A stretch of DNA of 64,000 nt, from positions 1-64,000 of the forward strand of contig NZ_JAKKFH010000005.1 in assembly GCF_022230925.1 (NCBI RefSeq), written 5' to 3'. The position numbers and the translations under genes are program-made. The notes beneath the pieces were generated by a model that was not told the DNA's origin, searched no databases, and saw only the letters and a list, made by a program, of their open reading frames with translations. The stretch's first letter is position 1. Each line of letters begins with the position of its first letter. This DNA comes from Micromonospora alfalfae (GTDB taxonomy: Bacteria; Actinomycetota; Actinomycetes; Mycobacteriales; Micromonosporaceae). Positions 29,910 to 39,397 of the stretch are shown piece by piece.

Positions 29910-30418
29910 AACAGATCCGGATCCGCCGGCCGGAGGGTGACCTCCACGCCCAGCTCGGCTGCCGTCCGGTGCAGGCGGTCGAGCACAGTGTCCGCCACAC
30001 CGGCCGGCAACTCGACCTCCGCCAGGACCACGTAGAGCGCACCGGTCAACCGGGTACTCAGGTCGGTGACATTCCCCCCGGCATCCACCAGCACCCGCGT
30101 CATCGCCGCGACGATCCCCATCCGGTCCGAACCGTGCACAGCCATCACGTACGGCTCACCCGCCGGAGGAACATCACCGTCCGGGGTGACCGCGCGTACC
30201 GTCGCCAGCAGCTGACCCTCGGCGGCCAGCGACGCCAGTGCAGCCTCGACCTCGGCGGCGGCCGGACCGGTGCAGATGAGGGTCATCGCGAAATGCCCCC
30301 GCAGCCGCGTCATCGTGCTGTCGGTGAGGTTCGCACCCAGTCGGGCCAGCACCTCCGCGACGTCGGCCACGATGCCCGGCCGGTCCCGACCGATGACGGT
30401 GATCGCGAGCTCGTTCAT
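29906..30418 (-). CDS. Tandem ACT-domain protein (GcvR-like)
   Basis: A 170-residue protein consisting of two ACT domains (AITVIGRDRPGIVADVAEVL and VMAVHGSDRMGIVAAMTRVL), as in GcvR-type regulators. ACT domains bind amino acids, so it may sense glycine or serine, but it has no DNA-binding part. The start is ATG at 30418. It overlaps def by four bases. The link between an amino-acid sensor and deformylase is unexplained. Confidence 0.88.
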   Translation of the reverse strand: MNELAITVIGRDRPGIVADVAEVLARLGANLTDSTMTRLRGHFAMTLICTGPAAAEVEAALASLAAEGQLLATVRAVTPDGDVPPAGEPYVMAVHGSDRMGIVAAMTRVLVDAGGNVTDLSTRLTGALYVVLAEVELPAGVADTVLDRLHRTAAELGVEVTLRPADPDLL

Positions 30419-30514
30419 CCGCGCATTCTCCCCCGTCCGCCGAACGAGGACGCGGCACCCCGCCCGAGCCGCCCACCCAACGGGAACACCGGGCGTGACA
30501 TCATCGACCACGCC

Positions 30515-31426
30515 ATGACTCAACCCGACTTCGCCTCCCTGGTCAGCCGGTGGTTCCAGCAGCACGCCCGTGACCTGCCGTGGCGCGAGCCCGATGTCAC
30601 CCCGTGGGCCATCCTGGTCAGCGAGGTCATGCTCCAGCAGACACCAGTGGTCCGGGTGGTGCCGGCCTGGCAGGCGTGGCTGGCCCGCTGGCCGGAGCCG
30701 GCCGCGTTGGCGGCGGACACGCCAGCCGAGGCGATCAGGATGTGGGGACGCCTCGGCTACCCCCGTCGGGCGGTCCGGCTGCGCGAATGCGCGGTAGCGA
30801 TCGTCGACCGGCATGGCGGCCAGGTGCCGGACCGGCTGGAGCAACTGCTCGCACTGCCCGGCGTCGGCACGTACACCGCGCGGGCGGTGGCCGCCTTCGC
30901 GTACGGGCAGCGGCACCCGGTGGTCGACACCAACGTACGCAGGGTCGTGTGCCGGGCGGTGGCCGGCGAACCGGACGCCGGGCCCGTCACCCGACCAGCG
31001 GACCTCGTCGCCACCGAAGAGCTACTCCCGGCGGAACCGGCCGCAGCGGCACTGGCCAGCGCCGCGTTCATGGAACTGGGCGCGGTGATCTGCACGGCCC
31101 GGTCACCGCGCTGCACCGCCTGCCCCGTCGAGTCGGTCTGCGCCTGGCGGGCGTCCGGCCAGGAGGCGCCGGCCGGGCCGACCCGCCGACCCCAGCGGTA
31201 CGCGGGCACCGACCGGCAGGTCCGCGGTCTGTTGCTCGGAGTGCTCCGGGACAGCACCGGCCCGGTCCCACGCCAGCGGTTGGACCAGGTCTGGACCGAC
31301 GACGTGCAACGCGCCCGCGCCCTCGCCGGGCTGGTGCAGGACGGGCTTGTCGAACCCGCCGGCACTGAATCCTTCCGCCTGGTCGGTGACGGCCCGTCCC
31401 GGCCAACCGCGGACCTCACCACCTGA
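30515..31426 (+). CDS. mutY: A/G-specific adenine glycosylase
   Basis: Removes adenine mispaired with 8-oxoguanine. The 303-residue protein has catalytic glutamate in SEVMLQQTPVVRV, the helix-hairpin-helix LLALPGVGTYTARAV, catalytic aspartate in VVDTNVRRVVCR and an iron-sulfur cluster loop C-x6-C-x2-C-x5-C (CTARSPRCTACPVESVC). The C-terminal 8-oxoG recognition domain is short, as usual in actinomycetes. It starts ATG at 30515. Position between disA and clpC matches the M. tuberculosis order. Confidence 0.96.
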   Translation: MTQPDFASLVSRWFQQHARDLPWREPDVTPWAILVSEVMLQQTPVVRVVPAWQAWLARWPEPAALAADTPAEAIRMWGRLGYPRRAVRLRECAVAIVDRHGGQVPDRLEQLLALPGVGTYTARAVAAFAYGQRHPVVDTNVRRVVCRAVAGEPDAGPVTRPADLVATEELLPAEPAAAALASAAFMELGAVICTARSPRCTACPVESVCAWRASGQEAPAGPTRRPQRYAGTDRQVRGLLLGVLRDSTGPVPRQRLDQVWTDDVQRARALAGLVQDGLVEPAGTESFRLVGDGPSRPTADLTT

Positions 31427-31461
31427 CCCGCCCCACCCCGGGCATCCCGCCCAGCGACCCG

Positions 31462-31645
31462 CTGGCCGCCCACCCGCGCGCTCTGAGCCGCCGCCGGCCG
31501 CACACCGCGCGCTCCAACCCGCCGGCCGCACACCGCGCGCTCTGGCCGCCGCCGGCCGCACACCGCGCGCTCCAACCCGCCGCCGGCCGCACACCGCGTC
31601 CTCTGAGCCGCCGCACACCGCGCGACCTGCTGGCCGCACGCCGCG
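31462..31645. repeat. Degenerate tandem repeat, about 29-bp unit
   Basis: About seven imperfect copies of a unit built on GCCGCCGGCCGCACACCGCG followed by CGCTC and CAACC or TGAGCC. The array sits in the noncoding gap between convergent mutY and clpC. Spacers are absent, so it is not a CRISPR array. Confidence 0.7.
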
Positions 31646-31675
31646 GCGGTGGCGCGGGCTCGGCGCAGCTCACCC

Positions 31676-31753
31676 CAAGATCGTGCTCGATCCCGGATGT
31701 AGTGGTGTCAGGCGCGACGGATGCCACTACATCCTGGATGTAGTGCGATCTTG
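31676..31753. repeat. Nested palindromic element (MITE/REP-like)
   Basis: A 78-bp unit bounded by CAAGATCG (31676-31683) and CGATCTTG (31746-31753). Inside, GGATGTAGTGG (31695-31705) faces CCACTACATCC (31724-31734), and a third copy GGATGTAGTG follows at 31736-31745. Terminal plus internal inverted repeats in a convergent gap suggest a non-autonomous mobile or REP-type element. Confidence 0.6.
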
Positions 31754-31784
31754 CGGGCGGAGGCCTGTGCGGGTAGCGCACAAA

Positions 31785-31822
31785 GGCGGGGCCCCGGTGG
31801 CTTGCGCCACCGGGGCCCCGCC
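31785..31822. terminator. Bidirectional terminator between mutY and clpC
   Basis: A perfect 17-bp stem (31785-31801 with 31806-31822) around a 4-base loop, 14 bases past the clpC stop. On the minus strand it is followed by CTTTG. It should stop clpC and, from the other side, mutY read-through. Confidence 0.85.
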
Positions 31823-31836
31823 CCTTGCTGGTTGTC

Positions 31837-34380
31837 TTACTCGTCCACGCCCGCGGCGGCGGTGCCAGCGGCAGTGCCACCGAGATCGGCCGGGACGGCG
31901 TCCGGAACTTCGACCGGCTTGTCCGAGCCCCGGAACACGAGCTTGGACTTGTCGATGTCGTCCGGGTCGCCCTCGCAGTCCACCACGACGATCTGACCCG
32001 GGGTCAGCTCGTTGAACAGGATCCGCTCGGAGAGGTTGTCCTCGATGTCGCGCTGGATCGTGCGACGAAGCGGACGGGCACCGAGCACCGGGTCGAAGCC
32101 CTTCGCGGCCAGGTACTTCTTGGCGTTGTCGGTCAGCTCCAGACCCATGTCCTTGTTCCGCAGCTGGCCCTCGATCCGCTGGATCATGATGTCCACGATC
32201 GAGAGGATCTCGGTCTGGCGCAGCTGGTGGAAGACGATGGTGTCGTCGATCCGGTTGAGGAACTCAGGCCGGAAGTGCGTCTTGAGCTCGTCGTTGACCT
32301 TCTGCTTCATCCGGTCGTAGTTGGACTCGGAGTCCTCCGACTGCTGGAAGCCCAGCGACACCGCCTTGGCGACGTCACGGGTGCCCAGGTTGGTGGTCAG
32401 GATGATGACCGTGTTCTTGAAGTCCACGATCCGACCCTGACCGTCGGTGAGCCGACCGTCTTCGAGGATCTGCAGGAGCGTGTTGAACACGTCCGGGTGG
32501 GCCTTCTCGATCTCGTCGAAGAGGACCACCGAGAACGGCCGACGCCGCACCTTCTCGGTCAGCTGCCCGCCCTCGTCGTAGCCGACGTAGCCGGGAGGGG
32601 CACCAACGAGCCGGGAGACCGTGTAACGGTCGTGGAACTCGGACATGTCCAGCTGGATGAGGGAATCCTCGCTGCCGAAGAGGAACTCGGCGAGCGCCTT
32701 GGACAGCTCGGTCTTACCGACACCGGACGGGCCGGCGAAGATGAACGAGCCCGACGGGCGCTTCGGGTCCTTCAGGCCGGCCCGGGTACGCCGGATCGCC
32801 TTCGAGACCGCCTTGACCGCGTCCTCCTGGCCGATGACGCGCTTGTGCAGCTCGTCCTCCATGCGCAGCAGGCGCGAGGTCTCCTCCTCGGTCAGCTTGT
32901 AGACCGGGATGCCGGTCCAGTTGCCGAGCACCTCGGCGATCTGCTCGTCGTCAACCTCGCTGACGACGTCCAGGTCACCGGCCTTCCACTCCTTCTCCCG
33001 CTGAGCCTTCTGGCCGAGGAGCTGCTTCTCCTTGTCGCGCAGCTGGGCGGCGCGCTCGAAGTCCTGCGCGTCGATCGCGGACTCCTTGTCGCGACGCACC
33101 TGGGCGATGCGCTCGTCGAAGTCACGCAGGTCTGGCGGCGCGGTCATCCGACGGATCCGCATCCGGGCACCGGCCTCGTCGATCAGGTCGATCGCCTTGT
33201 CCGGGAGGAAGCGGTCGGAGATGTACCGGTCGGCCAGGGTCGCGGCAGCCACGAGAGCGGCATCCGTGATCGAGACGCGGTGGTGAGCCTCGTAGCGGTC
33301 CCGCAGGCCCTTGAGGATCTCGATGGTGTGGGCCAGCGACGGCTCACCCACCTGGATCGGCTGGAAGCGGCGCTCGAGAGCGGCGTCCTTCTCCAGGTGC
33401 TTGCGGTACTCGTCGAGCGTGGTGGCACCGATGGTCTGCAGCTCACCACGGGCCAGCATCGGCTTGAGGATGCTCGCGGCGTCGATCGCGCCCTCGGCGG
33501 CACCCGCACCCACCAGGGTGTGGATCTCGTCGATGAACAGGATGATGTCGCCGCGGGTGCGGATCTCCTTGAGCACCTTCTTGAGGCGCTCCTCGAAGTC
33601 ACCGCGGTAGCGGGAACCGGCGACGAGCGCGCCCAGGTCGAGCGTGTAGAGCTGCTTGTCCTTGAGGGTCTCGGGCACCTCGCCCTTGATGATCTTCTGG
33701 GACAGGCCCTCCACCACGGCGGTCTTGCCGACGCCGGGCTCACCGATCAGGACCGGGTTGTTCTTGGTACGGCGGGAGAGCACCTGCATGACCCGCTCGA
33801 TTTCCTTCTCGCGCCCGATGACCGGGTCGAGCTTGCCCTCGCGGGCGGCCTGAGTCAGGTTGCGGCCGAACTGGTCCAGCACCAGGCTGGTCGACGGCGC
33901 GGCCTCACCCGGCGCGGCGCCCGCCGCGGCAGGCTCCTTGCCCTGGTAGCCGGAGAGCAGCTGGATCACCTGCTGGCGGACCCGGTTGAGGTCGGCGCCG
34001 AGCTTCACCAGCACCTGGGCGGCGACGCCCTCGCCCTCACGGATCAGCCCGAGCAGGATGTGCTCAGTGCCGATGTAGTTGTGGCCGAGCTGCAGCGCCT
34101 CGCGCAGCGACAGCTCCAGCACCTTCTTGGCCCGCGGCGTGAACGGGATGTGCCCGCTCGGCGCCTGCTGGCCCTGGCCGATGATCTCCTCGACCTGCTG
34201 GCGGACGCCCTCCAGGGAGATGCCGAGGCTCTCCAGGGCCTTTGCCGCGACGCCTTCACCTTCGTGGATCAGGCCCAGCAGGATGTGTTCCGTACCGATG
34301 TAGTTGTGGTTGAGCATCCGGGCCTCTTCTTGGGCCAGGACGACAACCCGTCGCGCTCGGTCGGTGAACCGCTCGAACAT
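31837..34380 (-). CDS. clpC: ATP-dependent Clp protease ATP-binding subunit ClpC
   Basis: AAA+ unfoldase partner of ClpP, 847 residues, essential in actinobacteria. Two N-terminal Clp repeats ([12 protein letters not shown] occurs twice, about residues 24-36 and 100-112), first AAA domain ([14 protein letters not shown]), coiled-coil M domain with a UVR-like [13 protein letters not shown] stretch near residue 430, second AAA domain ([14 protein letters not shown]) and a ClpP loop region. GAGGAGCACGAGG precedes the ATG at 34380. The flexible Ala/Gly/Pro C-terminal tail is typical of actinobacterial ClpC1. Confidence 0.98.
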   Translation of the reverse strand: MFERFTDRARRVVVLAQEEARMLNHNYIGTEHILLGLIHEGEGVAAKALESLGISLEGVRQQVEEIIGQGQQAPSGHIPFTPRAKKVLELSLREALQLGHNYIGTEHILLGLIREGEGVAAQVLVKLGADLNRVRQQVIQLLSGYQGKEPAAAGAAPGEAAPSTSLVLDQFGRNLTQAAREGKLDPVIGREKEIERVMQVLSRRTKNNPVLIGEPGVGKTAVVEGLSQKIIKGEVPETLKDKQLYTLDLGALVAGSRYRGDFEERLKKVLKEIRTRGDIILFIDEIHTLVGAGAAEGAIDAASILKPMLARGELQTIGATTLDEYRKHLEKDAALERRFQPIQVGEPSLAHTIEILKGLRDRYEAHHRVSITDAALVAAATLADRYISDRFLPDKAIDLIDEAGARMRIRRMTAPPDLRDFDERIAQVRRDKESAIDAQDFERAAQLRDKEKQLLGQKAQREKEWKAGDLDVVSEVDDEQIAEVLGNWTGIPVYKLTEEETSRLLRMEDELHKRVIGQEDAVKAVSKAIRRTRAGLKDPKRPSGSFIFAGPSGVGKTELSKALAEFLFGSEDSLIQLDMSEFHDRYTVSRLVGAPPGYVGYDEGGQLTEKVRRRPFSVVLFDEIEKAHPDVFNTLLQILEDGRLTDGQGRIVDFKNTVIILTTNLGTRDVAKAVSLGFQQSEDSESNYDRMKQKVNDELKTHFRPEFLNRIDDTIVFHQLRQTEILSIVDIMIQRIEGQLRNKDMGLELTDNAKKYLAAKGFDPVLGARPLRRTIQRDIEDNLSERILFNELTPGQIVVVDCEGDPDDIDKSKLVFRGSDKPVEVPDAVPADLGGTAAGTAAAGVDE

Positions 34381-34893
34381 GCCCTCGTGCTCCTCACGTG
34401 CCGTGCGCCTTGATGGTCAAGATCTTGGCGGGGCCGGTGCACGAACGTCCAGGACGGGCGTCCGTGCCTCCTTACTCTATCGTCGCTGACCGACTCCGCT
34501 GAGGTCGTGTGTCTCTGCTCTGGGTCGGTTCCACGTCGTTTTGAACAACCGTCCGCGCTCAGGAGGTGTTCCGGTAGCCCTGTCGCTACGCGCAGAGCGA
34601 AATCCGACTGGCTCGACGGAAGCCCGATCCGGGGTCCGGAAGGGCTCCGGGAGGCCCCGGAGGGCGGACCGGCGGTCGCGACGAGCGCTGCGCCGGCCCC
34701 TGGGGAAGGTTGTCCACAGGCTGTGGATAGCTGTTCCACTGGTTGTGGACAACGTAGGTGGGCCCGGAATGCTTCCCGACCCCGGACGGGCGCGACGACG
34801 CCGTCCGGATACGGCGACGCCGGCCCGGAGAACTCCTCCGGCCCGGCGTCGGTGTCGCCTGCGGTGGCGGCTGGCCACCGAGCTGCTGACGGA
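34381..34893. promoter_or_regulatory. clpC-lsr2 intergenic region, no gene seen
   Basis: This 513-bp gap encodes no convincing protein. It should hold the clpC promoter: a TAGAGT -10-like hexamer lies on the minus strand near 34480. A 13-bp palindrome CTTGATGGTCAAG lies at 34409-34421 in the leader. The upstream half carries the DnaA-box cluster listed separately. Confidence 0.5.
34710..34752. promoter_or_regulatory. Cluster of three DnaA boxes
   Basis: TTGTCCACA at 34710-34718 and its exact reverse complement TGTGGACAA at 34744-34752 are perfect actinobacterial DnaA boxes. TGTGGATAG at 34722-34730 is a third box (CTATCCACA) with one mismatch. No dnaA, dnaN or other origin gene is nearby, so this is a non-origin cluster that could bind or titrate DnaA, or regulate clpC or lsr2. 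Confidence 0.75.
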
Positions 34894-35238
34894 TCAGCGC
34901 TTCGCGTGGAACTCGTCCACGATCTCCTGCGGGATACGACCCCGGTCCGAGATGTCCTTGCCGGCCTTCTTGGCCCACTCCCGGATCGCCTTGTTCTGTT
35001 CCCGATCGGCTGTCGCGCCGCCCCGACCGCGGGCAGCCCGCCCACCGATCACGACACCACCCCGACCGACCTTGGTGCCGGCGCCCACGTACGACGCAAA
35101 TGCATCGCGCAATTTCGCGGCGTTGGCGCTCGACAGGTCGATCTCGTACTGAACGCCGTCGAGGGCGAACTTGACGGTCTCGTCCGCGTCCCCGCCGTCC
35201 AGGTCATCGACCAGCTTGTGAATGATCTGCTTGGCCAC
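34894..35238 (-). CDS. lsr2: Lsr2 nucleoid-associated xenogeneic silencer
   Basis: A 114-residue H-NS-like protein that bridges AT-rich DNA. The N-terminal dimerisation domain is followed by a C-terminal AT-hook-like RGR motif within KDISDRGRIPQEIVDEF. The GTG at 35238 is chosen because it yields the family N-terminus AKQIIHKLVDDLDGG and lies nine bases from AAAGGA; the ATG at 35247 is too close to that site. lysS is upstream on the same strand, as in mycobacteria. Confidence 0.96.
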   Translation of the reverse strand: MAKQIIHKLVDDLDGGDADETVKFALDGVQYEIDLSSANAAKLRDAFASYVGAGTKVGRGGVVIGGRAARGRGGATADREQNKAIREWAKKAGKDISDRGRIPQEIVDEFHAKR

Positions 35239-35281
35239 GTCCCACATTCCTTTCGAGCAGGGTGCTCCTGCTAACGAGAGC

Positions 35282-35312
35282 ACAATAACCCGCGCGCCGC
35301 TCGTCGCGTCAA
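35282..35312 (-). promoter_or_regulatory. Probable lsr2 promoter
   Basis: Minus-strand TTGACG (complement of 35307-35312) and TATTGT (35282-35287) are separated by 19 bases, about 45 bases upstream of the lsr2 GTG. Spacing is slightly long but within the actinobacterial range. Confidence 0.45.
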
Positions 35313-35350
35313 TAGGACCCGGTTACGGCTCGGCGTAGGCTCGGACGGGA

Positions 35351-36859
35351 CTACTCCTGGCGGACCAACGGGAAGAGGATCGTTTCCCGAATTCCGAGGC
35401 CGGTCAGGGCCATCAAGAGCCGGTCGATTCCCATTCCCATACCGCCGGCCGGCGGCATTCCATACTCCATCGCCCGAAGAAAGTCCTCGTCGAGACGCAT
35501 CGCCTCGTCGTCGCCCCGGGCGGCCAGCTGCGCCTGGGCCACCAGCCGTTCCCGCTGCACGATCGGGTCGACCAGCTCGGAGTATCCGGTGCCCAGCTCG
35601 AAGCCGAGCACGTAGAGGTCCCACTTCTCGGCCAGCCCCGGCTCGCTGCGGTGGCCCCGGGTGAGCGGGCTCGTCTCCTCCGGGTAGTCCCGTACGAAGG
35701 TGGGTGCCTCCAGGCCGGGAACGACCAGTTCCTCGAACAACTCCTCGGCCAGCTTGCCCGGGCCCCACTTCGGGTCCACCGCCAATCCGACCTTGTCCGC
35801 GTACTCCACGAGGCGGGAGCGTTCGGTGCGGACGGTGACCTCCTCGCCCAGCGCTTCGGAAAGCACGCCGAACAACGTCACTGACCGCCACTCGCCACCG
35901 AGGTCGAACTCGCGCCCGTCGGCGTGGGTCACCACCGTCGAGCCGCTCACCGCGATCGCCGCCTGTTGCACGAGATTGCGGGTCAACTCGCCGATCGTGC
36001 CGTAGTCGCCGTACGCCTGGTACGTCTCCAGCATCGCGAACTCCGGCGAGTGCGAAGAGTCGACACCCTCATTACGGAAGTTGCGGTTGATCTCGAAGAC
36101 GCGATCGACGCCGCCTACCACAGCGCGCTTGAGAAACAGTTCGGGAGCGATTCGCAGATACAGATCGGTGTTCAACGCATTGCTGTGGGTCACGAACGGT
36201 CGGGCCGCCGCGCCGCCATGAAGCAGTTGCAACATCGGCGTTTCCACCTCGATGAAGCCCTGCCCGTGCAGTGAATCGCGCAGACTGCGTACCGCGGCGG
36301 CCCGGGTACGAACCATCTCCCGTGCCTGCGGCCGGACAATCAGGTCGACGTAACGCTGCCGGACGCGCGCCTCCTCGGAGAGGGGCTTGTGGGCAACCGG
36401 CAACGGTCGCAGCGCCTTGGCTGTCATTTCCCATTGCTGGGCCAACACCGACAGCTCACCCCGACGGCTGGTGATCACCTCGCCGGTCACCCCGACGTGG
36501 TCGCCCAGGTCGACGAGGCGCTTCCACGCCTCCAGCCGCTCCGGCCCGACCCGGTCCAGGGAGAGCATCGCCTGCAACTCGGTGCCGTCGCCGTCCCGGA
36601 GGGTGGCGAAGCAGAGCTTGCCCGTGTTGCGCACGAAGATCACCCGGCCGGTGACCGCCACCTGGTCGCCGGTCGCGGTGTCGGTGGGGAGGTCGGCGTA
36701 GCGCGCCCGGACCTGCGCAAGGGTGGTGGTGCGGGGAAAGCCGACCGGGTAGGGCTCGACGCCCTCGGCGAGCATCCGGTCCCGCTTCTCCCGGCGGACC
36801 TTCATCTGCTCGGGAAGGTCATCGGCGGGGTCCACTGGCACGGGGTTCTGCTCGGTCAC
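35351..36859 (-). CDS. lysS: Lysyl-tRNA synthetase, class II
   Basis: Charges tRNA-Lys. The 502-residue protein has an N-terminal OB-fold anticodon-binding domain ([18 protein letters not shown]) and a class II catalytic core with motif 2 [20 protein letters not shown] and motif 3 [13 protein letters not shown]. The GTG at 36859 is preferred over one six codons upstream because GAGGAAG is correctly spaced before it. It is divergent from a methyltransferase gene. Confidence 0.97.
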   Translation of the reverse strand: MTEQNPVPVDPADDLPEQMKVRREKRDRMLAEGVEPYPVGFPRTTTLAQVRARYADLPTDTATGDQVAVTGRVIFVRNTGKLCFATLRDGDGTELQAMLSLDRVGPERLEAWKRLVDLGDHVGVTGEVITSRRGELSVLAQQWEMTAKALRPLPVAHKPLSEEARVRQRYVDLIVRPQAREMVRTRAAAVRSLRDSLHGQGFIEVETPMLQLLHGGAAARPFVTHSNALNTDLYLRIAPELFLKRAVVGGVDRVFEINRNFRNEGVDSSHSPEFAMLETYQAYGDYGTIGELTRNLVQQAAIAVSGSTVVTHADGREFDLGGEWRSVTLFGVLSEALGEEVTVRTERSRLVEYADKVGLAVDPKWGPGKLAEELFEELVVPGLEAPTFVRDYPEETSPLTRGHRSEPGLAEKWDLYVLGFELGTGYSELVDPIVQRERLVAQAQLAARGDDEAMRLDEDFLRAMEYGMPPAGGMGMGIDRLLMALTGLGIRETILFPLVRQE

Positions 36860-36947
36860 GGCACGCTTCCTCGTCACGGAGATACAGGGGGTCAGGCCCG
36901 AGCGTACTCAAGCGGTCCGGAGGCCGTTACGGGATAACCTGCCCGTC

Positions 36948-37688
36948 ATGGTCGATCACACTCACGCCCTGTCGTTCGGTGCCGCAGCGAGTGATTACGA
37001 CCGGTTTCGGCCACGCTATCCCAAGGCTGCGGTCCGTTGGGCACTCGACGGGCTGAGCGAAGCCCGGGTGGTCGACCTCGCCGCGGGCACCGGCATCCTG
37101 ACCCGCGCTGTGCTGGCACTGGGTCACGAGGTCGTACCGGTCGAGCCCGATCCGGGGATGCGGGCGCAGCTCGCCGCCAGCACCCCGGGCACGGCGGCGC
37201 TGGCGGGCAGCGCCGAGGCCATGCCGCTGCCCGACTCGACGGTCGACGCGGTGCTGGTCGGGACGGCGTACCACTGGTTCGACAGGGAGCCCGCGCACGC
37301 CGAGATCGTCCGGGTGCTCCGCCCCGGCGGGACCTTCGCCCCCATCTGGAACATCCGGGACGCCAGCGTCGACTGGGTAGCCGAACTGGGGCGCATCGCC
37401 CACTTCGGGGACAAGTCGACGAGCCAGGTCTTCGGCGAGCGCCCCGACTTCGGTCCCGCGTTCGACGCCGTCGAAAAGCGCGAGTTCACGCACCGCACCA
37501 CGCTCACGCCGGACGAGCTGCTCGGCATGGTCCGCACCCGCTCGTACTGGCTCACCGCCTCCACCGACGATCAGCGACGAGTCGAGCGGGAACTGAGCGA
37601 ACTCCTGAACACCCACCCTGCCCTGGTTGGCCGGGACACCATCGAACTGCCGTACCGGACGCTGGTGCTGCGCACGCGGCGGCGCTGA
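36948..37688 (+). CDS. Class I SAM-dependent methyltransferase
   Basis: A 246-residue methyltransferase of UbiE/type 11 kind: N-terminal FGAAASDYDRFRPRYP, SAM motif VVDLAAGTGILTRAVL, acidic VEPDPGMRAQL, then AEAMPLPDSTVDAVLVGTAYHWF and VLRPGGTF. The substrate is unknown; relatives are annotated as trans-aconitate- or small-molecule methyltransferases. TAACCT at 36935-36940 sits eight bases before the ATG with no ribosome binding site, suggesting a leaderless message. Confidence 0.85.
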   Translation: MVDHTHALSFGAAASDYDRFRPRYPKAAVRWALDGLSEARVVDLAAGTGILTRAVLALGHEVVPVEPDPGMRAQLAASTPGTAALAGSAEAMPLPDSTVDAVLVGTAYHWFDREPAHAEIVRVLRPGGTFAPIWNIRDASVDWVAELGRIAHFGDKSTSQVFGERPDFGPAFDAVEKREFTHRTTLTPDELLGMVRTRSYWLTASTDDQRRVERELSELLNTHPALVGRDTIELPYRTLVLRTRRR

Positions 37689-37724
37689 CACCGGCGCGGA
37701 GGCCGGCCCCGACGGCGGCCGGGC

Positions 37725-38483
37725 TCACAGGTTGCGGTCGTAGACCATCCGCAGACCGATCAGGGTGATCATCGGCTCGTGGTGGGTGATGCTGCGACAC
37801 TCGTTGATCACCAGAGAGGCGAGGCCGCCGGTGGCGATCACCGCCCGCACCTCGCCCAACTCCTCGGTCATCCGCTCGACGATCCGGTCCACCTGCCCGG
37901 CGAAGCCGAAGTACAGGCCGGCCTGGAGGCACTCGACGGTGTTCTTGCCGATCACCGAGCGGGGCTTGGTGGCCTCGACCTTGCGCAGCTGCGCGGCCCG
38001 GGCGGCCAGCGCGTCGAAGGAGATCTCGATGCCCGGGGCGAACGCGCCGCCGAGGAACTCACCGCGCTCGCTGATCACGTCGAAGTTGGTGGTGGTGCCG
38101 AAGTCCACAACGATCGACGGGCCGCCGTAGAGGGTGTACGCGGCCAGGGTGTTCACCACCCGGTCGGCGCCGACCTCCTTCGGGTTGTCGATCGCCAACT
38201 GCACCCCGGTCCGCACGCCCGGCTCGACCACCACGCTCGGCAGGTCGGCGTAGTAACGACTGAGCATGGTGCGCAGCGACCGCAGCGCGGCCGGCACCGT
38301 GGAGCAGGCGGCCACACCGGTGATGTCGACGTTGTCCGCGGCGAGCAGACCCCGGAACATCAGGCCCAGCTCGTCCGCCGTCGAACGGGCATCGGTCTTG
38401 ATCCGCCAGGAGTGCACCAGCTTGTCGCCGTCGAAGGTCGCCAGCACGGTGTTGGTGTTTCCGATGTCGATGCAGAGCAGCAC
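37725..38483 (-). CDS. coaX: Type III pantothenate kinase
   Basis: Phosphorylates pantothenate, first step of CoA synthesis. The 252-residue ASKHA-fold kinase has CIDIGNTNTVLATFDG (phosphate 1 motif), VVVEPGVRTGV, EVGADRVVNTLAA and IVVDFGTTTNFDVI. It starts GTG at 38483, 17 bases after the nadC stop on the same strand, forming an NAD/CoA cofactor group with nadC, nadB, panD and panC. Confidence 0.96.
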   Translation of the reverse strand: MLLCIDIGNTNTVLATFDGDKLVHSWRIKTDARSTADELGLMFRGLLAADNVDITGVAACSTVPAALRSLRTMLSRYYADLPSVVVEPGVRTGVQLAIDNPKEVGADRVVNTLAAYTLYGGPSIVVDFGTTTNFDVISERGEFLGGAFAPGIEISFDALAARAAQLRKVEATKPRSVIGKNTVECLQAGLYFGFAGQVDRIVERMTEELGEVRAVIATGGLASLVINECRSITHHEPMITLIGLRMVYDRNL

Positions 38484-38500
38484 GCACGCAGCCTAGACAA

Positions 38501-39397
38501 CTAGTCGACGCGCAGGTCCAGCGCGATGTCCAGGATCGGCGACGAGTGCGTCAGCGCGCCCACCGAGAGGAAGTCCACGCCGGTGGCCGCGTACCGGCCG
38601 GCCACCTCCAGGGTCAGCCCGCCGGTCGCCTCCAACTCCGCCCGGTCACCCACCGCGGCCACCGCCTCGGCAAGCACCTCCGGCGTCATGTTGTCGCAGA
38701 GCAGGAAGTCCGCACCGGCCTCTACCGCCTCCACCGCCTCGTCGACTCCGGTCACCTCGACCTGCACCGGCACCTCCGGGAAAGCCTCCCGGACCCGCCG
38801 GTAGGCCGCGGTGATGCTGCCAGCCGCCAGCTTGTGGTTGTCCTTGATCATGGCCACGTCGTAGAGGCCCATCCGCTTGTTGGTGCCGCCGCCGGCCCGC
38901 ACCGCGTACTTCTCCAGCTCCCGCAGGCCCGGCGTCGTCTTGCGGGTGTCCAGCACCATCGCCTTCGAGCCGGCCAGCGCGTCCGCCCAGGCGCGGGTGT
39001 GGGTGGCCACCCCGGACATCCGGCAGAGCAGGTTGAGCGCCGTCCGCTCGGCAGTCAGCAGCAGCCGGGTCGGGCCGGTCACCGTCGCCAGCACGTCGCC
39101 GCGGGCCACCCGCTCGCCGTCGCGGGCCAGCACCGACACATCGACGGTACGACCGAAGCCAGTCACCTCGCCCACCAGCTCGAACACGGCGGCGGCCACC
39201 GCCATCCCGGCCAACACCCCGTCCGCGCGGGCCACCAGGTCGGCGGTGTCGGTCTGTTCCGCCGGAATGGTGGCCACGCTTGTGACGTCAAGGAAATCCG
39301 GGCCCAGATCCTCGACCAGCGCGCCCTCGATCACCTGCCGTACGTGCGCCGGATCCAACCCAGCCGCCCGCAACGCCGTCTCCGTCGACTCGATCAC
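38501..39397 (-). CDS. nadC: Nicotinate-nucleotide pyrophosphorylase (carboxylating)
   Basis: Converts quinolinate and PRPP to nicotinate mononucleotide in de novo NAD synthesis. The 298-residue protein has NLLCRMSGVATHTR, LDTRKTTPGLRELEKYAVRAGGG and KDNHKLAAG motifs lining the active site. The GTG at 39397 is preceded by GGAGGG and overlaps the nadB stop as GTGA. nadA (quinolinate synthase) is not in the window. Confidence 0.97.
   Translation of the reverse strand: MIESTETALRAAGLDPAHVRQVIEGALVEDLGPDFLDVTSVATIPAEQTDTADLVARADGVLAGMAVAAAVFELVGEVTGFGRTVDVSVLARDGERVARGDVLATVTGPTRLLLTAERTALNLLCRMSGVATHTRAWADALAGSKAMVLDTRKTTPGLRELEKYAVRAGGGTNKRMGLYDVAMIKDNHKLAAGSITAAYRRVREAFPEVPVQVEVTGVDEAVEAVEAGADFLLCDNMTPEVLAEAVAAVGDRAELEATGGLTLEVAGRYAATGVDFLSVGALTHSSPILDIALDLRVD

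Noticed and set aside
31825..34413. Open frame of 862 codons on the plus strand opposite clpC
   Set aside because: Its protein shows no domain and is rich in Leu, Asp, Val and Arg as expected from the antisense of high-GC codons. clpC on the other strand is unmistakable.
34381..34893. Possible replication origin because of the DnaA boxes
   Set aside because: Only three boxes in 43 bp, no AT-rich unwinding region and no dnaA, dnaN or gyrB nearby.
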